Shown piece after piece: positions 1 through 8,950 of a stretch of 49,654 bases of DNA. The number at the start of each line of letters is the position of its first letter. Positions within the stretch are counted from its first letter, which is position 1. Under the pieces are notes generated by a model that searched no databases, had not been told where the DNA came from, and worked only from the letters and a program-made list of their open reading frames with translations. Source of the DNA: JANPJV01 sp031425695 (GTDB lineage: Bacteria; Pseudomonadota; Gammaproteobacteria; Xanthomonadales; SZUA-5). The translations under genes were made by a program, and so were the position numbers. Location: positions 1-49,654 of the forward strand of contig JANPJV010000024.1 in assembly GCA_031425695.1 (NCBI GenBank), in the 5' to 3' direction.

Positions 1-44
1 CCCACCACAAGCCGAAGCCAAGCACCCGCACTAGGTATCGGTAC

Positions 45-82
45 CCACCACAAGCCAGGCGCTACGCCCTGGCTTGTGGTGG
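45..82. repeat. Perfect 15-bp inverted repeat (hairpin)
   Basis: CCACCACAAGCCAGG at 45-59 pairs exactly with 68-82 around an 8-base loop. The same CCCACCACAAGCC string also starts the window (1-13), so there are two direct copies and one inverted copy. It lies just downstream of the minus-strand gene ending at 94. It could cap that transcript, but there is no T-run, so I call it a repeat and not a terminator. Confidence 0.75.
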
Positions 83-93
83 TTTACGGAACG

Positions 94-600
94 TCAGGGG
101 CTGCGGAAAGAATCGAGAATCGCGCCAGCTTCTTGGATTCCGGCGGTGTCGTCCTTCGGCGCCACGAACCAGATTTCGCCGATGGTGCCGTCGCTAAGCG
201 CGTACCACGCCATCGCGAGCCGAACCTCGCCAAGGTCTTTCTCGCTCGCTGTGCCCGCCGTGTAAAACCCGGTGAGGCCCTTCTGCTCACTGTCAGTTGG
301 ATCAGACAGTTCGACGTCCGTGTAGTTCTCGCCAACGTACTCGATGGATTCCTTGACCGTCTCCTCCAGCTTGGCAGCGTCGCCCTCGACCGTGCGCAAC
401 ATCAACGTCGTGCCGCCGTCGCTCATCAACGTCAGGTAGTCACCAGTCGACTCGCCCGGCGTCATTTCCCACGAAGCGGGATAGTCGACCATGAAGCTCG
501 CCGCGGCTGAATTCGGATAGGCGAGAGTGTCGGCCTGCGCCGAAGCGCCCACGGTCAGCCCTGCAGCGAGCAACATCGAAGCGATCATCGAGAATCTCAT
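94..600 (-). CDS. Small exported protein, PsbP/DUF1795-like fold suspected
   Basis: A 168-residue protein. I chose the ATG at 600 because it gives a clean signal peptide (MRFSMIASMLLAAGLTVGASA) and has AGGGC upstream; the reading frame is open back to 831 but that extension looks non-coding. The mature part has the pattern of small PsbP/Mog1/DUF1795-type proteins: an early 'VDYPASW' strand, a long acidic helix (AAKLEETVKESIEYV) and a closing 'AGAILDSFRS' helix. The family assignment is a pattern match without a search. It is probably periplasmic. No partner gene is evident: it stands alone between a hairpin and a repeat-filled gap. The biochemical role is unknown. Confidence 0.7.
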   Translation of the reverse strand: MRFSMIASMLLAAGLTVGASAQADTLAYPNSAAASFMVDYPASWEMTPGESTGDYLTLMSDGGTTLMLRTVEGDAAKLEETVKESIEYVGENYTDVELSDPTDSEQKGLTGFYTAGTASEKDLGEVRLAMAWYALSDGTIGEIWFVAPKDDTAGIQEAGAILDSFRSP

Positions 601-814
601 GTGGCTATGCCCTAATTGGATTTGCATGCGACGCGACTGTCGCAGCAGGCGCGGACTGCGGCCTGCGATGAGCATATGGAGTTTCTGGCTCGCGCACGCT
701 GCCCAAGCGAACAAGAATTGATACTTGGCCAGGAATGATTCATCTGCCGTGGGTCCCCGCGCCGACCTGCTGCTCGGCCGGTCCGAGTCAGCCTCTCCAG
801 TCCCGAGGCATTCG

Positions 815-1077
815 GCGCCAGAGTGCCCCACAGCAAACGTAGGTCATGTTGCGTCCGCGTCTAGCCGGGCCAGGCGGCCCAAGGTTTTCGGACGCGTGTG
901 ACGCCAGAGTGCCCCACAGCAAACGTAGGTCATGTTGCGTCCGCGTCGAGCCGATTCACGCGACCCAAGGCTTTCGGACGCTACGTGACGCCAGAGTGCC
1001 CCACAGCAACGTACGTCACGTTGCGTCCGCGTCGAGCCGGGTATTGCGACCCAGGGTTCTCGGACGCGTGTGACGCC
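815..1077. repeat. Three tandem ~86-bp units, GTAGGTCATGTTGC repeat family
   Basis: Units begin at 815, 901 and 988 (periods 86 and 87). Each runs from CGCCAGAGTGCCCCACAGC through AACGTAGGTCATGTTGCGTC and CGCGTCGAGCCG to TTCGGACGC. The third unit has GTACGTCACGTT instead of GTAGGTCATGTT, which makes its core a better palindrome. The core reappears at 4320, 36430 and 44182-44374. Confidence 0.85.
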
Positions 1078-1123
1078 TTTGAGGCGAAAGCATCGTGTCA
1101 GGCTGCGCCCGATCGCTGCTCTC

Positions 1124-1155
1124 TAAGACGTCCGCGCGCAGTGCGGACTTACCAA
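1124..1155 (-). repeat. REP-like palindromic element (family GGTGGGTCTGCGC)
   Basis: On the minus strand this reads as a diverged copy of the element seen at 26824, 26868, 39948 and 49518, with the inner palindrome GTCCGC..GCGGAC at 1130-1147. Partial fragments follow at 1171-1182 and 1188-1200. Confidence 0.65.
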
Positions 1156-1252
1156 AAGCAACCCATGTGCTCGGACGCTTTTGCTCGTGGTGGGTCTGCC
1201 TCTGGCGGGCGCAACTTGCCCTAAGTGGAGTTGCACTTGCGCTCCCGCGCCA

Positions 1253-2236
1253 CTAGTTGCCTGGGCCCTTTCCGGTAATGGCTCGACCGATGCGCTGGTG
1301 CTCATCGATGACGTTTTGCGGCAGATTCCGCGCGCCCTTTTGCCGCGGATCATCCAAGCCACCCGGCCATAGATACCCGATGATCCCGATGATTTCGGGG
1401 TCTGCTCTCGCGAGGTCGTAATAGCGGGCCGCCACTGCCCCCATCGCCGAATCGGCATACCCGGCGTCGCCGTAGAACGGTAGCCATTGGGCGTCCATGA
1501 CCAGCAGGATTCGCTGTGAGTGCCGCGAACGCATCGACTTGAGCAACGCAAGCTCGGCGCTGAAGGTCGGGTCGGATTGGGGGTCCGGGACGGCGTAGTG
1601 GTCGAAACCGATCCAATCGATGGACGTCGGCACCTGCAACGCCGCAATAGCGTCTGGTGCTTCCACGATTGCTGTTGGGATCAAGGGGAAACTCGCCTTC
1701 ACGACCTCGCTCGCCAACTTCAAGTCCTCGGGGCTGACGCCATTCCAGACCGGTTCGTCGACGATGTAGAAAGCCGCAATGCTGGTCGAATCGTCCAGAA
1801 GATTGTTAGTCACGACGAACTGCTTCCAGCGCTCCTGATATTCGGGGTGCAAAGAAAATTTCATGCCGCTGCCTTGAGCGGGGTCAGGCGTTCCGGCGAA
1901 AAGGATCGCCTGGACCGATAGCAATGCCCCAACGCCACTGCTGGACATCAGCCGCAGCCGACTTTCGATGTTTTCGCCCGGTGCATACACGCACATCTGC
2001 GCCACGTTGGTAAATGCCGCAACCTCCGCAACGTAGTTCGTTTGCGCCGAGAAGTCGCCCGGATCGTCATGCCCACAATCGACCAGCGCGTAACCGAAGT
2101 AGCGCAGCGCGGGCTGTGTCGAGGGCGGACAATCGCGATTCGTGCAGGCGAAGCTCGGTCCGGTGATCGCCAGGGCCAGCAAGCTGGCCAGTCCGATGCC
2201 CTGTGCCTTTTGGGTTGCGCCGTCCCATCGGTCCAT
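1253..2236 (-). CDS. Exported TIM-barrel, glycoside-hydrolase-like protein
   Basis: A 327-residue protein. The ATG at 2236 was chosen because a signal peptide follows directly (residues ~11-30, GIGLASLLALAITGPSFA) and AGAGGA lies upstream. The frame is open to 2446, but the extra N-terminus is low-complexity. Alternating strands and helices end in a barrel-like pattern. 'AAFYIVDEPVWNG' around E161 resembles the acid/base region of clan GH-A glycosidases, and 'SIDWIGFDHYAV' and 'LLVMDAQWLP' resemble later barrel strands. Where GH-A enzymes carry the nucleophile Glu, this protein shows Asp/Gln, so activity is doubtful. Substrate unknown. It lies 103 bases downstream of the delta-60 protein on the same strand. 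Confidence 0.7.
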   Translation of the reverse strand: MDRWDGATQKAQGIGLASLLALAITGPSFACTNRDCPPSTQPALRYFGYALVDCGHDDPGDFSAQTNYVAEVAAFTNVAQMCVYAPGENIESRLRLMSSSGVGALLSVQAILFAGTPDPAQGSGMKFSLHPEYQERWKQFVVTNNLLDDSTSIAAFYIVDEPVWNGVSPEDLKLASEVVKASFPLIPTAIVEAPDAIAALQVPTSIDWIGFDHYAVPDPQSDPTFSAELALLKSMRSRHSQRILLVMDAQWLPFYGDAGYADSAMGAVAARYYDLARADPEIIGIIGYLWPGGLDDPRQKGARNLPQNVIDEHQRIGRAITGKGPGN

Positions 2237-2339
2237 AGCTGTTGACAGTTTCCTCTGAGCAGTTGCGGCTCGCTCGAGTTTAGCGCCTGAATCCGACGCC
2301 AGATCTATTGATGAATTTCGTGCTTCAACTCGGCAGGAA

Positions 2340-3782
2340 TCAGTCGAAGCCGTTGCGGAACAGTGGATCGGGCGGCGCCGGGGCGCGGGTGAGTCGGGTA
2401 ATGATCGCGACGCCCTGGGTGCCGTTGGCATTGATACGCTGGCCAACGATCACAGGTTTGCCAGCCTGGTCCAAGATGATCGCAAGGCCATTTTCGGCGC
2501 TGGTGTCGGAGCTGCCACCGAGCGGGTCGGCGAACCGAAACCTCGAGTGGCCGCCTGAGTAGCCATACGCCGTGTCGATGGTGCCGTTGGCGCGCATTCG
2601 CAGTGCGTACAAATCTTCGAGTCCATGTTGCGCCTGGAATGCGGTCGCCACAAAAAAGCGCCCGGTCAGCACCAGCTTGCCGTCATTCTGAAGGGCGAAA
2701 CGGGGCGACGAAAACTCGCCTGCAGCCGTCGGAGCCGGTAGCGCCGCAAAGCCGCCGCTACCGTAATTCAAGTCCACCTGGCCGGATGGCAGGACCCGCA
2801 GCACACCAGTTTGTCCGCCCCCCTGCGAGGTCGACAGCAGCCAGCGCTGCGAGGTGTCGATCAGGAGATCGTAGGCGAACTGGCCGTTGGGCACGAACCC
2901 GCGGCCGTTGCCGCCCTGCGACGTCATGCCGGCCCCAAAATCGGCATCCGGCGCGCCGTCCTGGTTCAGGCGAAATAACACCAGCTGGCCTCCGGAGTGT
3001 CCCAGGATCAAGACCTTGCCGCTTGCCTCCAAAACCATGTCGGCGACGGAGGTCACCGCGGCGACGGGCGGGTCTGCAGCGCGCAGCTGCATCGCGCCGG
3101 GCACTTCTGGCGTGTTTCCGAAGGTGGTGTCGACGCTGCCGTCGACGCTGTCCATTCGCAACATCAGACCCGTCGACGTAGATTGGGCGTCGTTGGTGAT
3201 GTCGCCGAGCAGCAGCAAACGTCCCTCACTATCTAGCAGCAAGGCATCGACGGCGGTATTCAGATCTGGCCCGGCAACGGCAGGGATCTCGGAGCCGCCC
3301 ACGAACACGCCATTGCCGGAGAAGTTTGCATCGAATGCGCCATTCTGCGTCAGCACCAGGACCATGGCAGTGAAGTCGGTCAATGCGCTATTTGCCGCTC
3401 CTCCAGCTACGGCGATACGGCCGTCAGGCAGTTCCAGAATGGCTTGGCAAAAGGGATTGGGGAACGCCGCGTCGCCGATGTCGATCGCGCGAATCCCGTT
3501 TGGTGGAGCGAAGCTGGTGTCGAGCTGGTCGTCGACAAGGCGGTAGACCACGCATTGGTAGCGATTGTTCGCGCGCAGCCCGATGCCAGCGACGAGCAGG
3601 CGCCCTTGCTGGTCGAGGGCGACGGCGAGGCTCGATTGCGCAATGAAGCCGGAGCCGGCGGACGGCGTCAGCAGCCCACTGCCGCCGCCAAACTCATCAT
3701 CGAGCAAGCCCTCCTGAGCGGCTAGGCCGGCGCACCAGAACAGGCCGGCCAGGGCCAGCAAGAATCGCTGCTGCGTCGTCAT
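2340..3782 (-). CDS. Exported delta-60 repeat protein ending in NGFD
   Basis: A 480-residue protein. The ATG at 3782 gives a signal peptide (MTTQQRFLLALAGLFWCAGLAAQ). The body consists of delta-60-type repeats, recognisable by an Asp-x-x-[FY]-Gly signature: LDDEFGGG, LDTSFAPPNG, FDANFSGNG, VDTTFGNT, PDADFGAG, VDLNYGSGG, IDTAYGYSGG. That makes seven, which could close a seven-bladed propeller (inference). Between the signatures are 'G.L.V.G' strands typical of the family. The protein ends LFRNGFD, a variant of the GFE tail seen on other exported proteins in this window. It is probably secreted or surface-located; no enzymatic motif was seen. Confidence 0.85.
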   Translation of the reverse strand: MTTQQRFLLALAGLFWCAGLAAQEGLLDDEFGGGSGLLTPSAGSGFIAQSSLAVALDQQGRLLVAGIGLRANNRYQCVVYRLVDDQLDTSFAPPNGIRAIDIGDAAFPNPFCQAILELPDGRIAVAGGAANSALTDFTAMVLVLTQNGAFDANFSGNGVFVGGSEIPAVAGPDLNTAVDALLLDSEGRLLLLGDITNDAQSTSTGLMLRMDSVDGSVDTTFGNTPEVPGAMQLRAADPPVAAVTSVADMVLEASGKVLILGHSGGQLVLFRLNQDGAPDADFGAGMTSQGGNGRGFVPNGQFAYDLLIDTSQRWLLSTSQGGGQTGVLRVLPSGQVDLNYGSGGFAALPAPTAAGEFSSPRFALQNDGKLVLTGRFFVATAFQAQHGLEDLYALRMRANGTIDTAYGYSGGHSRFRFADPLGGSSDTSAENGLAIILDQAGKPVIVGQRINANGTQGVAIITRLTRAPAPPDPLFRNGFD

Positions 3783-3946
3783 TTTCGGGCAACTCAGATT
3801 GGATTGCCCCGACATACGCGCGTTGGCACGCTCGACTGACAAGGTCGCGCATCCCAGCTTAGAAAGCCGGGTGAGACCCTTCCGGCACGATCGCGACAGT
3901 CATCAAGGCTGACGAGAATGTGGCATCCCTGATGCCTTCGATGCCA

Positions 3947-4195
3947 ATGACAAGAGTCCGCTGCTCGATCACTGCGGTGCTTCCCCTGCTGCTCGCCGCG
4001 TGCGCCAGCGCGCCGAACTCCTCGTCGCGACCGCCAGTCGCGGCGGTGTTTGCGCCAAGGGTCGCGATCGACGTGCCGGCGATCCAATCCACCCCGCGCT
4101 TGCGCGAACATCTGTGCGCGGCCGGGCTGTGCGATGCGCAGGGCATTCCGGTCAGAGTGCCAAGGCCGGCCACGCTCGAGGCGCGAGGTCTGTAG
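3947..4195 (+). CDS. Small predicted lipoprotein
   Basis: An 82-residue protein. From the ATG at 3947 (an in-frame ATG at 3941 is also possible) it reads MTRVRCSITAVLPLLLAACASA, a signal peptide with lipobox LAAC, so it is probably a membrane-anchored lipoprotein. The mature part is short, Ser/Pro/Ala-rich, then contains 'LREHLCAAGLCDAQGIPVRV' with two further cysteines. No ribosome-binding site is obvious. A long open frame exists on the opposite strand (3859-4323), but it is Arg/Ser-rich without protein character. The gene is divergent from the delta-60 gene with a 164-base shared upstream region. Function unknown. Confidence 0.55.
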   Translation: MTRVRCSITAVLPLLLAACASAPNSSSRPPVAAVFAPRVAIDVPAIQSTPRLREHLCAAGLCDAQGIPVRVPRPATLEARGL

Positions 4196-4252
4196 TTCAC
4201 GCTGCGCCCGGGTCGACTGGCGATAGGCGATCGCGGTTTTCGGGCGCTACGT

Positions 4253-4396
4253 GGCCAGATTCGCGGGGTGTCACGGAGCGCCCGGACGCCGCTGTCGCCC
4301 GACCGAGCAGCGAGCGGGTGCAACGTGACCTACGTCAAGGATTCCGGGTCACGAAGCGCCCGAACACAGCTGTCACCCGACCAGGCAGTGATCGGG
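4253..4396. repeat. Diverged tandem repeat with GCAACGTGACCTACG core
   Basis: Two imperfect units share GTCACGRAGCGCCCGRAC and GCTGTCRCCCGACC, followed by a GGGCGCAACG-type end. The first carries GCAACGTGACCTACG at 4320-4334, the core of the repeat family at 815-1077 and 44182-44374. TTTTCGGGCGCTACGTG at 4236-4252 also echoes 971-987. The array sits at the 3' end of two convergent genes. Confidence 0.6.
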
Positions 4397-4407
4397 CGCA
4401 ACGACGC

Positions 4408-5562
4408 CTACTTGCGCGCAAGCTGCTGGTAAAGGTCGACCACCTGATCCATGAGTGCTGGCGCACTCCAGGCCTCAGCGTCGACCGGTGATGCGGCAGA
4501 CAGGCGCCGGCGCTCTTCCGGGGCGCGCAGCAGCGCCGCGACATGCTGGGCAAATTCCGCAACATTCTCTCCGCTGATGCGCGCACTTCGGGCGCGCTCG
4601 AGCACTGCTGCCGTTCCCATGACTGCCGTAGAGACGATCGGGACACCGAGTGCCATTGCCTCGATCAAGACCAGGCCCTGCGTCTCCGTCGGCGAGGCGA
4701 ACACGAAAACATCCCCGGACTTGTAGCAATCCAGCAAGTCAGTGCTGCGGTGGAGGTTGCCGAAGAAGCCGACGTTGTCCTGCAGGCCCAAATCCAGCAT
4801 CCGCTGCTTCAGCCGCGGTGCGTCGGGCCCCTCGCCGGCGATGACGAAGTACAGGTCAGGAAAATCCTTCACCAGGACCCGGGCCACCTCCAGCAGAAAG
4901 GCGATATTTTTCTCGACCGCCAAGCGGCTGACGGTGACCAGGGTCGGCCGCTCGAGGCCGATCCGGTTGCTGGTCCTGAACCGGCTGCCGTCGCCACTCC
5001 TGAACTCGTCCAGATGAATGCCCGTCGGAATGACCGTGGAGGGCGTCCGGATGCCGTACCCATCCAGCACGGTCAGCATCTGCTGGGTTGGTACGATCAG
5101 ATGATCGACGGCGTGGCACAGTCGTCGCGATATCCAGCGTGCGGCCGACCGCAACGCGCGCGCCGGCAACCGCGGTAGATAGTGCGAGACGTATTGTTCG
5201 AAATACGTGTGATAGGTCTCGACCGTGGGGATACCGGTGAGCTGGCTCAGCCGCGTTCCGAGTTGGTGCGCCCGAAACGGCGTGTGGATGTGGATGACAT
5301 CGTATGGCCGCGTTCGCAACTTCGCCAGCTGCCCACGCACAGCCGATCGCTTGATCAAACGGTCTTCCGGATCGAAAAAGATCCGCCGTGACGGCAGCCG
5401 GATCAGCTCAAAATCTTCGACCTGGTCCTCGGGGCCGTAGCTCGGCGCCACTACCGTAACCGCATGTCCGCGGCGGACGAGATCGCGAGCAAAGGTCCGC
5501 ATCGACGCAGACACGCCGTTGACCCGCGGAAAGTAGACGTCGGACAGCATCAATAGGCGCAT
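4408..5562 (-). CDS. GT4-family glycosyltransferase (GT-B fold)
   Basis: A 384-residue protein, normal length for family GT4. The N-terminal Rossmann half opens MRLLMLSDVYFPRVNGVS, a start typical of enzymes that transfer a sugar from a nucleotide-sugar to a lipid or glycan (MgtA/PimB-like group). The C-terminal half has VSRLAVEKN (R213, K218), which binds the donor diphosphate in this family, AGEGPD, and the retaining E-x7-E motif at E293 and E301 (PTETQGLVLIE). No membrane helix is seen, so it is likely cytoplasmic and peripherally membrane-bound. The acceptor cannot be told from the sequence; a glycolipid is plausible. It follows the exported gene at 5596-6042 after 33 bases, probably in one operon. 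Confidence 0.92.
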   Translation of the reverse strand: MRLLMLSDVYFPRVNGVSASMRTFARDLVRRGHAVTVVAPSYGPEDQVEDFELIRLPSRRIFFDPEDRLIKRSAVRGQLAKLRTRPYDVIHIHTPFRAHQLGTRLSQLTGIPTVETYHTYFEQYVSHYLPRLPARALRSAARWISRRLCHAVDHLIVPTQQMLTVLDGYGIRTPSTVIPTGIHLDEFRSGDGSRFRTSNRIGLERPTLVTVSRLAVEKNIAFLLEVARVLVKDFPDLYFVIAGEGPDAPRLKQRMLDLGLQDNVGFFGNLHRSTDLLDCYKSGDVFVFASPTETQGLVLIEAMALGVPIVSTAVMGTAAVLERARSARISGENVAEFAQHVAALLRAPEERRRLSAASPVDAEAWSAPALMDQVVDLYQQLARK

Positions 5563-5595
5563 GGTCGCGATGAGAGGCAGGTAGAGGCAAGGAAT

Positions 5596-6042
5596 TTAGC
5601 GAGCGGGCGAAAAATCGCCGCTCCAGCCGCGCGTGGCGATCCGCAACTGGTTCGAAGCAAGCTTGGTCAGCGTGAACTTCCCGCCCTTTTTCAAGGCGTT
5701 GCGCAGGAACCAACCGGCGGCTGGGCCCATGCGAATCTGCTCGCTGGAAAACTGGGCTTCGAAATCAAAGCCGGATTTGCAGATGACCCCGAAGCTTTCC
5801 GCCCAAAGGCCTTCTCCGGTTTTCGTGAATCCGAGCGCGAGCGACCCATCGCTTTCGACAATGGACAGCACCAGGGGCTTGCCGTCGTTCATCGTTGTCT
5901 CCTCCCATTCCTGAGGGAACGTCGGCTCGTCCAACAAGCTTCTCAATTCACTGATGCTCGCTGCACAGCTTGACGCCGCATCAGCGCCGGCAGGCCACGA
6001 GAGCAGATGCGACAGGACTACCCAGAGACTCACGCGAAGCAT
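5596..6042 (-). CDS. Exported hypothetical protein
   Basis: A 148-residue protein. The ATG at 6042 was preferred over the frame's first start at 6078 because MLRVSLWVVLSHLLSWPAGADA is then an N-terminal signal peptide. The mature part has two Cys (SSCAAS near the start, ICKSGFDF in the middle) that could form a disulfide, and strands 'GKPLVLSIVESDGSLALGF' and 'GGKFTLTKLASNQLRIA' suggesting a small beta-rich fold. I do not recognise a family. It is upstream of and co-directional with the glycosyltransferase, and divergent from the kinase gene with 166 bases between. Confidence 0.75.
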   Translation of the reverse strand: MLRVSLWVVLSHLLSWPAGADAASSCAASISELRSLLDEPTFPQEWEETTMNDGKPLVLSIVESDGSLALGFTKTGEGLWAESFGVICKSGFDFEAQFSSEQIRMGPAAGWFLRNALKKGGKFTLTKLASNQLRIATRGWSGDFSPAR

Positions 6043-6208
6043 CACGGGATCCGAGCCTTCATTGGACGGCGACCGCACGTCAGCCGCCGATTCGCCTGAA
6101 TATTACGGCGCGAACATTGCAGTCTTGCGCGTCGAGTCGCCGCCCCGGGAGCGCCTGTGCATGGCCGCGTGGCACACGCGCCCAACGCACTCTCGCTATC
6201 CTCCAGCG

Positions 6209-8950
6209 ATGTCCGAATCCATCATCACCGCTGAGAAAATCCTGCGCGACCTGCGCACGGGAGACGACACGCAGCGAAGGGAGGCGCTGCTGAGCATGGA
6301 GCGCGACGCGACGCTGCGGGAGAAAGTCGAGCGCCTCATGGCCACGACGGCCGCGCTGGCCGGAGTGCCCGCACACCCAGGTAACAATCCGATAGCCTTT
6401 TCGATCGGCGCCTATCGCCTGCTCGAAGAGCTTGGCAGCGGCGGTACCGGGACGGTGTTCCTGGCGGAGCGCGACATTGACGGTGCGCGCCAGCGCGTTG
6501 CCCTGAAGCTGATTCATGGCATTCCGACCACCGATGGGCGCCGCCGCCTGGCACGCGAGCGGGCGATGCTCGCGGGGCTCAATCATCCGAATGTGGCCTC
6601 CCTGCTCGACGGTGGGGAAACCGAGCAAGGCCAGCCGTTCCTGGTGATGGATTACATCGATGGCCTGCCGATCACGCGCTGGGTCGGTGAATCCAGCCCG
6701 GACCTGGCGCAGCGCCTGCGGACGATGGCGCGTGTGTGCCTCGCGGTGCAGCACGCGCATGAGCGCCTCGTCCTGCATCGGGATATCAAGCCGGGCAACA
6801 TCCTTGTGCGCCGGGATGGCGAGCCGGTGCTGGTCGATTTCGGCATCGGCAAGACGCTCGAGGAAGCGGCGTCGATGGACGAGTCGTCGACGATTGCGTT
6901 CACGCCTGCCTATGCCGCGCCAGAACAGTTGGCCGGCAAGGCGCTCACGACCGCCACCGATGTCTACGGCCTTGGCGCGGTGCTGTTCGAAGTGCTGGCC
7001 GAGCGCAGCCTGGCGGAGCTGAAGCTTGACGACACCACCACGCCAATGCCGAGCGCGCTCACGCGCTTGCCCGAGCGCAAGCGTCAATTGCGCGGCGATC
7101 TCGATCGCATCGTCGCCAAGGCGATGCATCCCGTGCCGGATCGGCGCTACCCGACACCGGCGGCGCTCGCCGACGATCTACAGCGGTACCTCCGCGGGCA
7201 CATGGTGCTGGCGACGCCCGACAGCTTCCAATATCGCGTTGCCAAGTTCATCCGTCGGCATCAAGCCGCGAGCGCGATCGCCGCGGTTGCGCTGGTTGGC
7301 CTGAGCATCTTCGTCTGGCGCCTCGCGGTCGAGCGCGAGCGCGCGCTGCAGGCGGAGACCATGGCGCGGCAGGAATCCGTGAGCGCCGAGCGTGCCCGCG
7401 ATTTCCTGGTGTCGGTGTTCGCGTCTGCAGCACCGAGCGAGACCCTCGGCAAGCCGGTAACGCCGCGCGAATTGCTCGACAAAGCGCGCGAGCGCGTCGA
7501 GAAGCAGCTCGACCAGGAACCGGACGTCGCCATCGCAACCTGGTTGGCGCTCGGCGAAACCTACGCCGCGCTCGGCGATCCCGCCGCCGCAGCGGAAGCT
7601 GCGCGCAAGGCGCTCGCGCTCGCCAACGGGGTCGCGCCGCAGCAGAGATTACTGCGTGCCGACATTCTGAGGGTGCTTGCGACGAACGAAAACGAGCTCT
7701 CGCGGTATGCCGACGGCGAGGCGCACATGCGCGAAGCAGCTGATCTTCGCCTTGCACATGCGCCTGACGATCACGCCCTGCTCGCCGACACCTTTGCGGC
7801 CCTCGGCTACATGGCCCAGGAGCGTGGCGAGTCGGCACCTTCGGTGCGCCACTTCGAGACGGCGCTCGAACACTTCGAGCGCGTGCCGGCGCCGCGTCCC
7901 GAGGAATTTCATGCCTATCTGCTCGCCGGCCTCGCCGTGTCCTCGGTTGCGGTCGGCGACGTTGACGCCGCGATTCGCCAGGTCGAGCGCGCCGAAGCCG
8001 CTGCCGCGGCGCTCGACCCGCGCCATCCCACGCGCGTGGTCGTGCTGCGTGCCCGCGCGCGGCTGGCGGAGTTGCAGGGCGATTTCGAATCCTCGCTCGC
8101 CGCGCTGCAACAGGCATCCGCGCTCATCGCAGAAGTCGTCGGTGTCGACAATTCCACCCTCGCCAGTGTCGAGAACGATCTGGGCGTGGCGCTCAGCGGC
8201 CTCGGCCGCTACCGCGAAGCGCTCGTGCCCCTGCTGCGCTCGCGCGCCGTCTACGCCACGTTGGGCGGGGCCAGCGACGCCGGCGTGGCCTTCCTCGATG
8301 GCAACATCAGCTCGGTATATGAAAGCCTCGGCGACTACCCCGAGTCCATCAAGTACGGCCGTCAAGCGGTCGCCGTCTTCGCGCGTGAAGACGTCACCAA
8401 TGTCACGATGCGCCGGCAGTCGCGCTTTACACTCGCCCGCGCCCTGAGCATTTCGGGCGAACACGCCGAAGCGCTCGAGCTGGCACGCACGGCGCTTGAC
8501 GATGCGGCGCAGACACAGGGCGCAGACAGCCTCGAACACCAGCTCGGTCGGTTCCGCTACGCGGGCATCCTGCGCCGTGCCGGCGAGACCGAAAAAGCCC
8601 TTGGCGAGCTCCGGCTTTGCAGCGATGCAATCCTGGCCGCACTCGGTGCCCAGCACCCCGTGCGCTTGCCGATCCTGCGTCTCGATGCGCTGATCCAGCG
8701 CGACCTCGGCAATACTGAGGCCGCCATCGAAGGCTTGCGCGCCGCCATCGCATTCGCCGACAAAACCGCAGGCGCCGATGCCGTGGCCGCCGCGGAGGCG
8801 CGCACCGAGCTCGCCGAACTGCTCTGGAAACAGGGACCGGCTGACGAGCCACGCCGCCTGCTCGACCAGGCGCTCAGCGTGCTCGAGGAGCGCTTGCTCC
8901 CGATCGCCCCCGCGCTGCTCAAGGCGCGCGAACTGCGCGCGAAGATGTAG
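6209..8950 (+). CDS. Transmembrane Ser/Thr protein kinase with TPR-rich C-terminus
   Basis: A 913-residue protein. The ATG at 6209 begins MSESIITAEKIL; the open frame extends back to 5954 over the divergent promoter, but that part is not protein-like. The Hanks-type kinase domain covers residues ~69-330: Gly-rich loop LGSGGTGTVF (75-84), Lys100 in VALKL, catalytic HRDIKPGN (190-197), DFG (210-212) and APEQ (238-241). All catalytic residues are present, so it should be active. A juxtamembrane basic stretch and one membrane helix (~352-370) follow. About 500 residues of helical, TPR-like repeats come next, presumably an outside sensor or scaffold. The kinase domain would face the cytoplasm. The ECF sigma factor often found beside such kinases is absent here. 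Confidence 0.93.
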   Translation: MSESIITAEKILRDLRTGDDTQRREALLSMERDATLREKVERLMATTAALAGVPAHPGNNPIAFSIGAYRLLEELGSGGTGTVFLAERDIDGARQRVALKLIHGIPTTDGRRRLARERAMLAGLNHPNVASLLDGGETEQGQPFLVMDYIDGLPITRWVGESSPDLAQRLRTMARVCLAVQHAHERLVLHRDIKPGNILVRRDGEPVLVDFGIGKTLEEAASMDESSTIAFTPAYAAPEQLAGKALTTATDVYGLGAVLFEVLAERSLAELKLDDTTTPMPSALTRLPERKRQLRGDLDRIVAKAMHPVPDRRYPTPAALADDLQRYLRGHMVLATPDSFQYRVAKFIRRHQAASAIAAVALVGLSIFVWRLAVERERALQAETMARQESVSAERARDFLVSVFASAAPSETLGKPVTPRELLDKARERVEKQLDQEPDVAIATWLALGETYAALGDPAAAAEAARKALALANGVAPQQRLLRADILRVLATNENELSRYADGEAHMREAADLRLAHAPDDHALLADTFAALGYMAQERGESAPSVRHFETALEHFERVPAPRPEEFHAYLLAGLAVSSVAVGDVDAAIRQVERAEAAAAALDPRHPTRVVVLRARARLAELQGDFESSLAALQQASALIAEVVGVDNSTLASVENDLGVALSGLGRYREALVPLLRSRAVYATLGGASDAGVAFLDGNISSVYESLGDYPESIKYGRQAVAVFAREDVTNVTMRRQSRFTLARALSISGEHAEALELARTALDDAAQTQGADSLEHQLGRFRYAGILRRAGETEKALGELRLCSDAILAALGAQHPVRLPILRLDALIQRDLGNTEAAIEGLRAAIAFADKTAGADAVAAAEARTELAELLWKQGPADEPRRLLDQALSVLEERLLPIAPALLKARELRAKM

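Larger units (their letters stand above)
601..1252. other. Non-coding stretch dominated by repeats
   Basis: No credible gene lies here; reading frames through it are low-complexity Arg/Ala-rich shadows. The first part (601-814) is leader for the gene that starts at 600. Then come three ~86-base tandem units (815-1077) and a palindromic element of the second repeat family (1124-1155), with broken pieces of that element at 1171-1182 and 1188-1200. Confidence 0.7.

Noticed and set aside
815..1077. Possible CRISPR array because of three regular repeats
   Set aside because: The whole ~86-base unit repeats, including what would be the spacers, and no cas gene is in the window.
3859..4323. 154-codon open frame on the minus strand opposite the small lipoprotein gene
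   Set aside because: It is Arg/Ser/Ala-rich with no family pattern, has no ribosome-binding site, and overlaps a frame with a clear lipoprotein signal peptide.
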